From assembly GCA_965153355.1 (NCBI GenBank), contig OZ231127.1, forward strand, positions 32,550,001 through 32,614,000: a stretch of 64,000 nucleotides of DNA, read 5' to 3'. This document shows, piece after piece, positions 43,546 through 54,905 of this stretch. Position numbers and translations under genes: made by a program. The notes under the pieces were generated by a model. It had not been told where the DNA came from. It made no database searches and saw nothing but the letters and a program-made list of their open reading frames with translations. Origin of the DNA: Flaccisagitta enflata (lineage: Eukaryota; Chaetognatha; Sagittoidea; Aphragmophora). Position 1 is the stretch's first letter. Each line of letters starts with the position of its first letter.

Positions 43546-43736
43546 TTTTTAGTTGCGTGCTACGCGACTCTTCACCTCGTTATGTCGGTCCGTCGGTCGG
43601 TCAGTTGCTCGGTTGGTCGCACTTCTTTTTTTGGCGGTCATTGGCCTCACTGCACTTGCCCAAATACGTAAGTGACCTAAAATAAGGCCCCTGCTCACCC
43701 GCACGCGACTGGGGAAGCCGAGTAACCGACCTTGTT
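43546..43736 (-). mobile_element. Family H element
   Basis: The plus strand reads TTTTTAGTTGCGTGCTACGC, then GACTCTTCACC, (GTCG/GTTG) tract, GGCGGTCATTGGCCTCACTG and CCGACCTTGTT. It ends 10 bp before the acceptor of the candidate exon at 43747. Confidence 0.8.
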
Positions 43737-43746
43737 ATTGTTTTAG

Positions 43747-43791
43747 TCGACGCGGGCGAATCAACGTTTTCTGGCGGAGAGGCGTCGGATG

Positions 43792-43868
<77 letters not shown>

Positions 43869-43895
43869 AAAACTACCACTGATGCAAAGCTACTG
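43747..43895 (+). CDS. Candidate exon with polyglutamine tract
   Basis: Acceptor TTATTGTTTTAG (ending 43746), then an open frame GESTFSGGEASDE, about 25 CAA-coded glutamines and KTTTDAKLL, and a donor-like CTG|GTCAGT at 43896. The balanced composition on both sides of the glutamines suggests coding. Its phases do not join directly to the DGK-theta exon at 45419, so it is either separated by a missed exon or belongs to another gene. Chance cannot be excluded. Confidence 0.35.
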
Positions 43896-44370
43896 GTCAG
43901 TGAGGAATCAATTCATTTCATCTGTGAAAGACTGTGATGTAGTGAACATATACACGTACAAATGTGAAAAGTATTTAACATGTTTCCGCTGCGAGCCTAT
44001 TTCAAGACCCTATGATTGTGAAAATGAAATCTCATCTGTCCCTGTCCCAAATCGTTATCCCATTACTAAATTCTGTTCATACATTGTCATGGTTTTTCCC
44101 TCATTTTGTTTAACAGACACCAAAGAGGAACCCAAAAATCAAACACGACAGAGGATCAAAATTGTGAGTTAATTTCGGGGAAATATGAATTAAGGCGTGT
44201 TTCTATTGACGTCAACGGAACACTTTCCTCCCCGTTGATCGCGTGTTTAGCGAGAACAAAACCCCCTTGATTCATTCCCAAGAGATGTTCCTTTATGCAG
44301 TACACAATTCTTACAGAGATTTGCTATCTGCTTCCTGTCTTTAAATACGTCGCGACAATAAGTCACAATA

Positions 44371-44749
44371 CCGGGTCATCAGCCTGAGATGCCGGATAAT
44401 GTTAGGCTTTTACTCTGAGATGCCAAATGTCACGGATTTTAAACTGATTTTTGAAACTACATCAATTTTTTTTTCATACTAGACCATTCCAGCTCAAAAA
44501 GTTGAAAAAAGAGAGAAATTTAAAAATGCTCTCTCTCTCAATTTTTATTGAAAATTCTGCCATTGAGGGAAAATTGGTTTCTACTTCAAAGACGTGTAAA
44601 ATCTAAACTACTTGACCGATTTGGATGAAATTTTGATATAAAAAACGTCAATTTATGCTCTTTTAGAGACAATCAGTATGAAATCAAGGATATATGGCAT
44701 CTCTGAGTAAAAGCTTAACAGAATCCGGCTTCTCAGGCTGATGACCCTG
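44371..44749. mobile_element. TA-flanked MITE, 379 bp, about 56-bp inverted ends
   Basis: Ends CCGGGTCATCAGCCTGAGAT and its counterpart GGCTGATGACCCTG are flanked by TA. The inverted repeat extends through GGATAATGTTAGGCTTTTAC / AGTAAAAGCTTAACAGAATC with a few mismatches. The interior is AT-rich and non-coding. Confidence 0.85.
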
Positions 44750-44853
44750 TATATCTGTGTACATGTGTGTCTGTTTGACCCATTTTTTTGCGATTAATTA
44801 CAATTTCTCCACTAACGCCCAGGTTCAGATACAGCGATCAAAAATGACTTACG

Positions 44854-45122
<269 letters not shown>

Positions 45123-45317
45123 ATCACGGATATGGGCCCTACCCCTCAATCATAGAATGACCACCACTTCGATTCAAGATTACCGGTTCTCACAAATGAC
45201 CTCTTCGTGATTCTATTGTCATTTGCATGATTTTTCACACACACACACACACGCACGCACGCATACACTTGCGAACGCACGCACGTACGTACGCTCGCAA
45301 ATACATTTATAAGCGCG

Positions 45318-45321
<4 letters not shown>

Positions 45322-45410
<89 letters not shown>
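45322..45410 (+). repeat. (CT)n tract forming the polypyrimidine tract of an intron 3' end
   Basis: A near-pure CT run ends in ATTCCCAG, the acceptor of the exon at 45419. The microsatellite may thus double as the splicing polypyrimidine tract. Confidence 0.85.
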
Positions 45411-45413
<3 letters not shown>

Positions 45414-45418
45414 CCCAG

Positions 45419-45664
45419 ATTCGTTCGGTGCGACGCTTTGGTCTCCCCCGTTGGTTCCGTGTTCGCCTCGGACTCATTGCTGTCTCCATCCTTGGCCTCG
45501 GATTTGTCCGCGTCCAGATCGTCCGTGTCTCGGTCGCCGAGATCGTCCACCTCCAGATCGCCCGCGTCTTCCTTATCGTCCAGAGCTTTATCATCTTCCA
45601 CTTCCGTTTCCTTCGAATCGCCGCAGCCAATTGAAACCGCGTCGTCGCCAGCCTTGCAGATTTG
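45419..45664 (+). CDS. DGK-theta-like gene, Ser-rich exon upstream of the C1 domain
   Basis: Acceptor CATTCCCAG (ending 45418) and donor TTTG|GTGCGC (45665) bracket an open frame. It is a Ser/Arg/Pro-rich low-complexity segment (SPVGSVFASD, SRSSVSRSPRSSTSRSPASS, SFESPQPIETASSPALQI). It ends two bases into a codon, and the C1 exon at 46197 begins with the one base needed. DGK-theta proteins have a variable low-complexity N-terminus before the first C1 domain, which fits. The opposite strand is also open (an acidic frame) but lacks a donor, so I prefer the plus strand. The assignment rests on splice phase and position, not on similarity. Confidence 0.5.
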
Positions 45665-45689
45665 GTGCGCGTTTGTATGTGTGTTTGTG

Positions 45690-45906
<217 letters not shown>

Positions 45907-46196
45907 CCATCTGTCAGTGCCTCTGTGTGTGTGTATGTGTGTGTCTGTCTGTCTGTCCGTGGGTGTGTATGTATTTTTCCCCCCAGCAGACCTTTGTCAT
46001 CACCAACTTGGATATTCTTCCCCGCAGCAAAACTAATTCATCACCTACTCAGAAATTTTTCTTCTTGTGGCAAACCTAATTCATTACCAACTCGGATATT
46101 TTTCCCCACGGCAAACTTAATTCTTCACCAACTCAGATATTCTTTTCTCCACAGCAAACCTATTTCATCATCAACTCACCTATTTTTTCCCCGCAG

Positions 46197-46336
46197 TGAC
46201 GACGACGAAGATGAAGTGGGTAAAATTGGTGTTACTGGACACACTTTTCTCAAAAAAACATTTCACAAAATCACGCATTGTAATCACTGTACCGAAGTTC
46301 TTTGGGGCTATATTCAAACAGGATATTTATGCCAAG
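46197..46336 (+). CDS. DGK-theta-like gene, exon with the first half of C1 domain 1
   Basis: The acceptor is TTTTTTCCCCGCAG and the donor is CCAAG|GTAATA. After an acidic stretch (DDDEDEVG) comes VTGHTFLKKTFHKITHCNHC and EVLWGYIQTGYLCQ, giving the first His and first three Cys of a C1 (phorbol-ester/diacylglycerol-type) zinc domain. Joined with the next exon the spacing is H-x12-C-x2-C-x13-C-x2-C-x4-H-x2-C-x7-C, a perfect C1 consensus. C1 domains bind diacylglycerol at membranes, or act as protein/membrane contacts when atypical. The usual Pro in the KPT position is Ile here. Confidence 0.85.
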
Positions 46337-46379
46337 GTAATATCACATCATTAAAAAAACAAACTTTCAGTTGTAAATA

Positions 46380-46556
46380 CTGTCGAACCCCGCTCTAACG
46401 GACCCGCCACCAATGGAATTCCGCCTGTAACAGATGCATATTCATGGTCTCTTCAATTTAATTTCTTTTGATTTTTTTAATGGTAGTAACAGAATTCCGC
46501 CTATAACAGAAAAAAAATATTGGTCCCCTGAAATCCGTTAGAGGGGGGTTCAACTG
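46380..46556. mobile_element. TA-flanked MITE, 177 bp, in a DGK-theta intron
   Basis: Ends CTGTCGAACCCCGCTCTAAC and TAGAGGGGGGTTCAACTG are imperfect inverted repeats of about 24 bp, with TA at 46378-46379 and 46557-46558. The ends resemble pogo/Tigger-type termini. Internal CAATGGAATTCCGCCTGTAA and AGAATTCCGCCTATAA form a direct repeat. Confidence 0.75.
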
Positions 46557-48284
46557 TAATTGCAAATCTTCTGACCAATGACTATAGAACTAGGGTCTGA
46601 CCTCGAGGAAACGCTTTTGTGTTTACACTTCTATAGGCTGGTGTCATGCTAAGCCAACCATGGACGGGGTGAAATTCATCAATTTAACATGTTTGAAAAT
46701 TGAGCAAAACCATACGTCATCATGTAGCTTAACTATTCTTACATATGAATCCATACTTAGATTTTCTTAAGTAAGCTCATTTTTCATGCAAGTGAGCTTA
46801 AATAGATACTGTTGGCAATTTCATTACTAGAAAAATTAGCTAAATACAATTAAGAAATCAATATGACAGTGAAATTATCAAAGATATTGTCCAAGCAAAC
46901 ATGTGTGATCATGTTTCTGAAATTTTAGTTTTTTAAAAAAATCTCTAAAAAGTTTTTAAAAAATCTCTATAAGTACCATTTCTGGCTGGATAGGCCTGTT
47001 GGAGAAAAAATTATTTCCCAGCTCTTTTTATGCCGTGACAAAGGAATCTTTGGTGGAAGCTTCATGCAAAATTTCAACCAGATCGGACAATTATTTTAGA
47101 AGTTATGCCATTTTTTTTCATTTTTCATCTGGTAGGCTGGTTGGTCTGGTTGGACTACTCGACATTCTTTACGTCGCATCAGAATTGAGGCAAAGGACCC
47201 TGTTGATCTAGGTATCAACCATGCAAAATTTCAACAGGCTATCGAAGGCAGTTACTGGGAATATGCCAATTTTGATTTTAAGAAATTTTACCAAATTAAG
47301 AAACAAAAGCATCGCGCATTTTTGTGTGAAGCGCTGTGTGGAAAGAAAGAATTAACTACGATGAGCCGTCGATGAGCGTATCAATTCTGTTCACACTTCA
47401 GGACCAACAAAATATGAAATTTCATTTTGGCTAAACGCTTGAGAGTTAAGATTTCAAATTATCAGAATTAGAATCAAAATTTCACGCTCTTTCACATGGT
47501 GTTGTCAGTTTTAATTGTGAATTGTGTCCTTTGACACAATAGTGAAAAGCATATCTAAAGCGTTAGGTAAGCGTTAGGAAGAAGTTTGGGGGTGTGCTTT
47601 GCCAGGTGTCCCGACTTCAGAAAATGCTATTTCTCTGCTTAGGATCAGCAATAACATGAAATGGAGGAATGCCAACTAAGTAGTTGTCCAACGAATGGCA
47701 AAAGAAAAAATGCTTAATGATTAAGACAAAGGAGGTTTTAAAAAATAAGTATCATGATATTCAGCCTTGAGAGAAAAAAAGCAAAAAAATCGAGAAGGGT
47801 TAAATCTGATTTATTTACCATTTTTTGGTAACTTATCGTTGGCGTAATGAGTTAAATTTTTTTGTGTATGCTGTTGGATTGATACTGGTCGGGGAAAACT
47901 CATAATTTCATACAACAAGACATTTTTTGATTGGTCTTGCTTGCTTTCTTCTGGAGACAGAATGGAGACATGCCAAAAACAGCCAGCAGATTGAATTTTT
48001 GGACCCCCTAGGGGTAGGGAGGGTCACAAAAAAAGGTTTGAAATTGTGCACTGGGTAGTTATGGATGTATTTGAACCGTTAAAATCATTTACAATGATGT
48101 ACCGGAAGCTTGAGCTAACATAGATTGGCAGAAAGTCGGGCCCTCAAGCATGCTGTGGAACCGTGACATTTGCCTATACCCAGCTTTTGATTGGCGGGAA
48201 TTTTATGAGCGGATGTAAAATCATTTCTTAAAATTATGTTGTTTAACCTCTCCCCTTCCCCACCCCCTCCCCTTTTTTGTCCAG
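46557..48284 (+). other. Intron of the DGK-theta-like gene; no other feature recognised
   Basis: AT-rich intronic DNA between the two halves of C1 domain 1. Short open frames inside show no motif. The 3' end has a long C/T-rich tract before CCAG at 48281-48284. Confidence 0.6.
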
Positions 48285-48364
48285 TGTGTAACTTTGTAGC
48301 ACATGAAAAATGTGTGAAAATGGTGACGTCCTTATGCACCAGCATGGCAATCAATAAAATCAAG
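48285..48364 (+). CDS. DGK-theta-like gene, exon with the second half of C1 domain 1
   Basis: The acceptor is TTTTTTGTCCAG and the donor ATCAAG|GTATGT. The two first bases complete a Val codon with the previous exon, giving CQVCNFVAHEKCVKMVTSLC and then TSMAINKIK. The C-x-V-C-N-F-x-x-H-E-K-C string closely matches the first C1 domain of animal DGK-theta (CDVCNFMSHEKC in the human protein). It is 80 bases long and ends in phase 0. Confidence 0.88.
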
Positions 48365-48695
48365 GTATGTTTAGAAATCAAAATATTGATGTGACTAAAG
48401 CGAATGTAGATGTGTAGATTTGTTGAGTTTTCAGTGCTCTTTAAGATACTCATGCTAATAGATTTTGAATATGAAGTATGAGGGGTTTTCAATCACTCAA
48501 GGGTTTTTATTCGCCATTGTTAGGCCAAAGGTCAAAATATGTCCCATGACTCCCATGATTCCATATCAGCCTAAGCGTAGGTCACTACGCCATCTAGGGC
48601 TGCTGCCCCTGCCCCTCTCATCATCTTTTTATATTCATCGAGTGCCGTTAACAATCTTTTACTTTTGCGACTATTTTTATTCCCGGACACTTCAG

Positions 48696-48798
48696 AATCC
48701 GGTGGCACATTGTTTTTCTCTTCCGACGACAGTCAAGAAAAGGTTTTGCTCTTTATGCAGAAAAAAGTTGGACGATTTGCCGGCACTCGCTTGCTTAA
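48696..48798 (+). CDS. DGK-theta-like gene, exon with the start of C1 domain 2
   Basis: Acceptor CGGACACTTCAG and donor GCTTAA|GTAAGA. It begins in phase 0 and encodes NPVAHCFSLPTTVKKRFCSL then CRKKLDDLPALACL. This aligns with the start of C1 domain 2 of DGK-theta (human PVAHCFGPRGLHKRKFCAVC). Diacylglycerol kinases convert diacylglycerol to phosphatidic acid; the theta type has three C1 domains, a Ras-associating-like region and a catalytic domain. The exon carrying the next C-x-x-C and the later domains was not found downstream, so the rest lies in unrecognised exons or beyond the window. Confidence 0.85.
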
Positions 48799-49220
48799 GT
48801 AAGATCAGTGGAAAGCTTGTTCGGTTGATTGGTGGGTAGGTTGCTTGATTGGTAGGTTGCATAGATGGTTTGTTGTTTAGTGTTTTGGTTGATCAATTTA
48901 CCAGTCTGTGATTTTTTTAGTTGCGGACACGCAACTCTATAAGTCGGGGTGCAAATAAAGATGAAATTTCGGTTCGGTTTCAGTCTCTTTTTGTAACTAT
49001 ATTTATAACTATTTTATGACTATTTTAATGAAATTTGTAATTTTGAAGTTTAATATCTTTTTTGAAATTTATAATTTTAAAGTTTAATATTTTTTTTATT
49101 AGTAAAAGAAACCCTGGTATGATAAAGGCATAGCTTTGTTCAATTGACAAAGACAAGAAAGAATCACTGGAAATAATAGATTACTTAAAAATAGTAGAGC
49201 AAAAATTCAAAACCTACAAA
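48799..49220. other. Probable intron; includes a family H tail fragment at 48918-48945
   Basis: TTTTTTAGTTGCGGACACGC and AACTCTATAAG are the terminal hairpin part of family H in minus orientation, with nothing of the rest of the element. Confidence 0.5.
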
Positions 49221-49363
49221 GGGAAAATTCTAAGACTTGAACAAAATGAACAATTTTGCATTTCTAAGAACATGGCCTCATCTTATATATGTGTTCTTAG
49301 AATGAGGCCATGTTTTTTGAAAATGCAAAATTTTACAAATAGAGAGAGTCTTAGAATTTTCCC
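49221..49363 (+). repeat. Family S double-palindrome element, copy F
   Basis: Outer arms GGGAAAATTCTAAGACT (49221-49237) and AGTCTTAGAATTTTCCC (49347-49363) are perfect over 17 bp. The inner stem AACATGGCCTCAT (49269-49281) with ATGAGGCCATGTT (49302-49314) is perfect over 13 bp. Conserved TTTTGCATTT and AAAATGCAAAATTTT lie between. Confidence 0.85.
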
Positions 49364-49599
49364 TACCTAACACATGTCAAGTTGCAAAATTAAATTTTCT
49401 TTAGATTTCCTTCTTTTTTCTCCCCTTTTTACTTGCTCAGCAGCCTTTCTTTTCTCTGCAAATGATTTTCTATGCAAAACTAATTACAATATCACATAAC
49501 AATTATATTCTTTGATGAAAAAAATCTAAATTTGTCAAATTTAGAATATTAAAAAAAATGTTTTGACTCTTCTAATTTGGTCTTGGTTTGCATCTCGAC

Positions 49600-49731
49600 A
49601 TAAGAGGCTTTGTCCGTCCGTCCGTCGGTCCGTTGGTCCGTCGCTGAGCACGAGTCGAAATGTGTGAAAACGCACATTTCCGCTCCTGCCCACCCGTCCG
49701 CAACTGATGGCCCGTGTATCCGGCCTTGTTT
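49600..49731 (-). mobile_element. Family H element lacking its tail hairpin
   Basis: The plus strand reads AAGAGGCTTTGTCCGTCCGT, (GTCG)n, GAAAACGCACATTTCCGCTC, GTCCGCAACTGATGGCC and TATCCGGCCTTGTT. The end bearing GTTGCGGACACGCAAC is missing. Confidence 0.7.
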
Positions 49732-50690
49732 CTGATAAAAATATTCGTCCATTACGTATTCCTAAATAAACTTATTCGCGAAGTGCGTAGCAGAGTAAAC
49801 AATCAGGTCCCATTTACTTCACGCGAGATTCATGTAGCGCGTACAATATGATACAAAGATACAAATGAAGTACATTGATAATCCATGCACGCAGGTTTGT
49901 ACTGTGCAACATGAAATTGACAGGTCTTCCAATAACACACACGTGGTTGGTCGTGGGAATGGAAACTATTTTATTCAATGTAACAAAGTGACCAACGAAA
50001 GAACAGACGCATGGATAGATAGACATGAAAAGCATGTTCTGAAAAAAAATCCATATCATGTCAATGTCGATGATACATATAGTGAGGGATAATGTTCTAC
50101 TTCGGGGAGGAAAATGAGGAGGAAGCCCAACTAAACTCCAAGCAGGGCATCGGGTACCGCTGACTATGTGCGATCCTTGGATGACTTGTTTCTTTTTGGC
50201 CCCAATGTAAACACAATCAGCTGCATTGAGTTGAAATTGGGAAGTAAAAACAATTAGCTAGATCTTGTAGTAACCAAGAAGTAAAAACAATGAAGATAAT
50301 AAGCTCGAGAAAGGTAAAATTAGGAAGTAAAAACAATTACCTCAATTGAGATGAAAATAAGAAGTAAAAAAAACTTTGAATTTAAGTAGAAACCAAGAAG
50401 TAAAGACAATCAGCTGAATATTGGAGAATAAGGAAGTAATAACAAACAGCTGAATTGAGTTAAAATTAGGAAGTAGAAACAATCAGCTAAATTTAAATGA
50501 ATGTAATAAGTTAAAAACAAAAAGCTGATTTTATTAGTGATTAGTGAGTAAAAACAATCAGCTGATTTCAGTAGAAATGAGGAAGTAGAAACAATCAGCT
50601 GAAATTAGTAGAAATTAGGAAATAAAAACAATCGCTTGGTCGCGTCGAATTTGGTGACGTCATCTTCAGATGTTCATCCAAAAAAGAGAG
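49732..50690. other. No gene; family G fragment and a degenerate ~40-bp repeat
   Basis: AAGCAGGGCATCGGGTACCG and TGTGCGATCCTTGGATGACT (50139-50182) are the outer segment of family G. After it, 50215-50635 is a run of GGAAGTAAAAACAATCAGCT-like units about 35-45 bp apart, interspersed with AATTGAG/AATTAGTAGAAAT. Confidence 0.55.
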
Positions 50691-50703
50691 GAAAGCATCA
50701 CCG

Positions 50704-50737
<34 letters not shown>

Positions 50738-51039
50738 TCTCTCTCTCTCTCTTCTCTCTAATTGGGATCTTCCGTAAATTAGTCAGGAGGACCAAAATTT
50801 GTGGAATTCTGTGAATTACACATCATGGGACAGCATCGACATCGTTTGCTCCATTTATCATACCAAATATTCGAAAAATTTGAAATCTAATCTATTCAGA
50901 TATTTAAAAAGAATTATAACACAAAATTTTCGAAAAATTTGAAATCTAATCATTTCATATTTTTTTTTTAAAATTGTTTGAAAAAAATATTTTGCTATTT
51001 AGAGATGAAAGGCAGTATTTGATCTGTGGTACCAGCGCT

Positions 51040-51320
51040 TACCCATGCCCTGCTTCAGTGGCTTGTAAGTCTTCACTCTTGTTGACGGGGAAGCAGGGTC
51101 CCTGTAGAAAACAGGACCAATCTGTCCATTTACAGGCCACGATCTGGGTCTTTAAGGCCAGGATATGGATCGAAGAAGCTAGGATTTTGAGTCTTAGAGG
51201 CCGTGATCGTGATTAAGGACTTCAAACCAAAATGAGGATTTCCTAGCCAAGATTTGCATGGATTTAGGAAAAAATTGGGCCCTGGAGGACACGAAGTCCT
51301 GTGGACGGAAGACGGTGAAG
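51040..51320. mobile_element. Family G-like element, diverged
   Basis: AAGCAGGGTCCCTGTAGAAAACAGGACC near 51092-51119 (first 20 bases shown: AAGCAGGGTCCCTGTAGAAA) and GGACACGAAGTCCTGTGGAC near 51287 are decayed versions of the GTCCTGTAGGACACAG end. GGCCAGGATATGGAT-like units lie between them. Confidence 0.4.
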
Positions 51321-51430
51321 CAGTAACAACATGTTAAATAAGACGTTAAAACTGTAAATATGTAATAGTGCGGCAAAATTTGTTTGTAAGAATAAAGATT
51401 CTGCTTTCACTTCCCGTGGTTTTGATTAAA

Positions 51431-51433
<3 letters not shown>

Positions 51434-51520
<87 letters not shown>
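51434..51520 (+). repeat. (GA)n microsatellite
   Basis: About 85 bp of uninterrupted GA. Confidence 0.95.
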
Positions 51521-51523
<3 letters not shown>

Positions 51524-52287
51524 AGATGTAAGTCAATCATTGATTTTTCTTTTTTCGCTTTCAAAGAACAACATCTTTTTTTGCTTCTTTTTTTTTTTAC
51601 AAAAAAGGCGTCTTTATCGAAGAAACTACGAGTTCGTGAGAAAAGAAGAGGGTCATGAAAGAATACGAAGGATGTAAAGATGAGGTACAGCCTAAGGAGT
51701 AAGGACTGTCTGAAAGAGGAGTCGATGGAGTACACTGATTGTGGCTCTTGTGATCGTGATCATCGATTCTCTTGGTCTCTAGATCTCTACGATATGGAAT
51801 TGAATGATCGTTGTATCATGTGCACCGAGGCATCTGTAATAATGAACCTCACTCTTTAAATTGCTTTATTTACTTTTTGTTATTTCCAGTCCTGGCTCTG
51901 TAACACACAATGAAAATTATTGTGACACTTCAGTTTCGCCAAGAGCAAAAAAATCACCATGTTTTTCAACAAAAACTAAGAATTTATCTGATAATATATG
52001 TCACTTTGGGTGGTTGACAGAGAAAATTGATGCAAAATATCATCGGAAAAAAAAATTGTGATTTTTCCTTTAAAAATGACTAATTTCATGAATTTCACAA
52101 ATAAATATTTAAAGATTTATAAACAGATATCAAAAATTGTCTTATGGTAATGAAAATTGACATGCAGGTGGTTTGGTGCTTCAATTAACTACCATAAAAA
52201 TTTCATAATTTTTCTTCACCAGGAAGTGCCCCATTTAAACAGAAAATATCTTTTTTTCATATTTCTGTTGAATCTGACATAGGTGCA
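51521..52287. other. No gene supported
   Basis: A short frame after TTATTTCCAG at 51889 has no family motif and lacks a convincing donor. The DNA is otherwise AT-rich. Confidence 0.35.
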
Positions 52288-52426
52288 CCCTAAATAACAA
52301 ATTTGCATAGAAATTGAAAAATTGGAAAAACCAAAAACATCAGACGCTAGTAAATTACATTATCTCGGGTCTGATGTTTTTAAAAATGCAAAATATTCAC
52401 CAATATTTAAGATTTGTTATTTAGGG
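52288..52426 (+). repeat. Family S double-palindrome element, copy E
   Basis: Outer arms CCCTAAATAACAAAT (52288-52302) and ATTTGTTATTTAGGG (52412-52426) are perfect. The inner stem is ACATCAGAC (52337-52345) with GTCTGATGT (52369-52377). TTTGCATAGAAATTGAAAAA and AAAATGCAAAATAT separate them. Confidence 0.8.
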
Positions 52427-53040
52427 GATGAAAAATGTTTTTCTCAAAAACTTCAAATTTTGCAATTTGGAATAGAAAAACTCACAAAATTGGTACTTTA
52501 AATCCACCGATTGTTACAAAACTTGAAATGTTAATGGTCAAATGCTTCCTCTGACTACCATTCAAATTTCATGACTAAACTCCAATGGGAAGTACCCCAA
52601 ATGAATTTTTCAAAATAAAATATCCTATTTTTTGAAATTCAATTGTCAGCTGACATTTTTTAAAAGGTGCTTGACAAAGACATCCAAAATGCTAAAAACC
52701 ATATGGCAAAAAAGTTTATACTAGTGTCAGATAGATATGAACAGCCTCTCCAAAAAAATTTGACCATATTATACAAACTGTGTCGGAAATAATCAGAGGC
52801 CTTGGTCGCGGTAAATATCACCCCGCGACCACTCCTTATCCACCACGGAAAGCGCCGGCTCCAATCCATTCCGCGTCTTCAGACTTCCTTTTCCCCCCAG
52901 TTCCGGATCCGCATCCTCCCTGCCTAAATTTCCACCTCCGGCTCCATCTACTCCTCCTGGATTTTTTTCCGCGTCCGCGTCATTTCCACATCTGCGTCTT
53001 ATCCAGTGATTTTTTTCATCTAATTACCTTCACTGACTAT
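52427..53040. other. No gene supported; GC-richer block at 52795-53015
   Basis: The block contains CCGCGTCCGCGTC-like motifs also present at 54706-54870, separated by about 1.7 kb of purine-rich repeat. The two blocks look like arms or copies of one repeat. An open frame (SEIIRGLGRGKYHPATTPYP...) has no recognisable domain. Confidence 0.4.
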
Positions 53041-53061
53041 TTTATGGTTTTAAACAAAAAA

Positions 53062-53480
53062 AAAGAAAGAAAGAAAGAATGAATGAATGAATGAATGAAT
53101 AACTGAATGCATGAATGAATGAATGAATGAATGAAATCATGAATGAATGAATGAATGAATGAATGAATGAATGAATGAATGAATGAATGGAAGAATGAAA
53201 GAATGAAAAAAAAAACAACAAAAAAACACAAGACTGCGATTTTGAAAGAAAAAAAGAAAGAAAGAATGAATGAAAGAATGAAAGAATGAAAGAAAGAATG
53301 AAAGATTAAAAGAATGAAAATATGAAAAAAAAAAAAAGAAGAAAATAAGAAAGAAAGAAGGAAAGAGAAAAAAAGAAAAAGAAAGGAAGGAAGGGAGGAA
53401 GAAGAAAGAAAGGAAGGAAGGAAGAAAAAAGAAAGGAAGGAAGAAAAAAGAAAGGAAGGAAGAAAAAAGAAAGTAAGGTA

Positions 53481-53522
<42 letters not shown>

Positions 53523-53525
53523 GAG

Positions 53526-53578
<53 letters not shown>

Positions 53579-53850
53579 AAGAAAGAAAGAATGAGAGAAA
53601 GAAAGAAAGAACGAGAGAAAGAAAGAAAATACGAGAGAAAGAAAGAAAGAAAGAACGAGAGAAAGAAAGAAAGAAAGAACTAGAGAAAGAAAGAAAGAAA
53701 GAACGAGGGAAAGAAAGAAAGAACGAGAGAAAGAAAGAAAAACGGAGAGAAGGAAAGAAAAACGGAGAGAAGGAAAGAAAAACAGAGAGAAGGAAAGAAT
53801 GAGAGAAAGAAAGAACGAGAGAAAGAAAGAAAAACGGAGAGAAGGAAAAA
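53062..53850 (+). repeat. (GAAT)n and (GAAA)n polypurine tract
   Basis: (GAAT)n from about 53075 to 53190 is followed by GAAA/GAGA/GGAA repeats to 53850, nearly all purine on the plus strand. Repeated units such as GAAAGAAAGAACGAGA recur. Poly-Ser/Phe/Leu frames on the minus strand are artefacts. Confidence 0.95.
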
Positions 53851-53872
53851 AGAGGGAAAACAAGTCATCCAA

Positions 53873-54361
53873 GGATCGCACATAGTCAGCGGTACCCGAT
53901 GCCCTGCTTGGAGTGATTAGTTGAAGAAGTGGAGTGAGAGCAGGGCAGCGGCCCCAAAGGGCCGATGTCCTGTAGGACACAGGGGTGAACCGTTACGTCT
54001 GTCTGACATATTATTCAATGAGAATTTGAGGTCTGAGAGGCTGGATTTGAGGCCCAAGAGGATGGATTTGAGGCCCAAGAGGCTGGATTTGAGGCCCAAG
54101 AGGCTGGATTTGAGGCTAGAGAGGCTGGATTTGAGGCCTAAAGGCTGTATTTGAGGCCTAAGAGGCTGGATTTGAGGCCTGAGAGGCTTGATTTGAGGCC
54201 TGAGAGGCCAGGTTTGAGGCCTGAGAGGCCAGACTTGAGGCCTGAGAGGCTTGAGAAGCTTTGGAGGGGGGGGACGTACGTACGTACGTACGTAATGTCA
54301 GACGGACGTAACGGTTCACCCCTGTGTCCTACAGGACATCGGCCCTTTGGGGCCGCTGCCC
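53873..54361. mobile_element. Family G element, best-preserved copy, 67-bp inverted ends
   Basis: Outer segment GGATCGCACATAGTCAGCGG at 53873, then a 67-bp inverted repeat GGGCAGCGGCCCCAAAGGGC... (53943-54009) matched at 54295-54361 with a single mismatch. Between the ends are about 11 units of a 21-bp minisatellite (GAGAGGCTGGATTTGAGGCC) and a GTAC palindromic tetramer run near 54275-54292. Confidence 0.9.
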
Positions 54362-54905
54362 AAAAAGGAAGAAAGGAATAACAAAAAAAAAGGAAAATAG
54401 AAAGAAAGGCAAATGGACAGAAAGAAAATGGGACGTTTGGCAAACGTAAAGTAAGAATGAAAAAAAAACTGAAGGAAAAGAAAGACGAGAAAAAAAGTGA
54501 AGGGAAAATTGAAAGAAAGTAAGAAAGAAAATATAAAATGGGACAGGTTGAGAAACAAAGTCAAAAAACATAATCAGAAATGATGAAACAAACAAACAAT
54601 GAGTGAAAGAAAGAAAGGAAGAGAGAAAAAAGAGGAAGGAAGAAAAAATGAGGAAGAAAAAAAAAGCAGACAGAAAAAAAGGAATTGGAAAAAAAGTTTG
54701 AGATAACCGCGTCCGCGTCCGCGTCGGCGTCCGCGTCCGCGTCTTGGTTTGCACAATTGCAACCGGCTCCGGGTCCGCGTCTCCTATGAGACTCATAGCT
54801 CTGATCGCCTCCGCGCCCGCGTCCCTGCATAATTACCGCGTCCACCGCATCCGGCTCCAGATGCGGCTCCGGAAATAATGCAGTAAAGATACCTCTTTAA
54901 AATAT
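54362..54905. repeat. Polypurine DNA, then a (GCGTCC)n GC-rich block
   Basis: GAAA-rich sequence to about 54705 is followed by repeated CCGCGTCCGCGTC/CGGCTCCG motifs (54706-54870). Related to 52795-53015. No exon is supported. Confidence 0.6.

Noticed and set aside
45409-45680. Acidic minus-strand frame (SKETEVEDDKALDDKEDAGD...) opposite the Ser-rich exon
   Set aside because: It looks protein-like, but there is no GT donor at its downstream side. The plus strand has an acceptor, a donor and the right phase for the next exon. I keep this as the main alternative.
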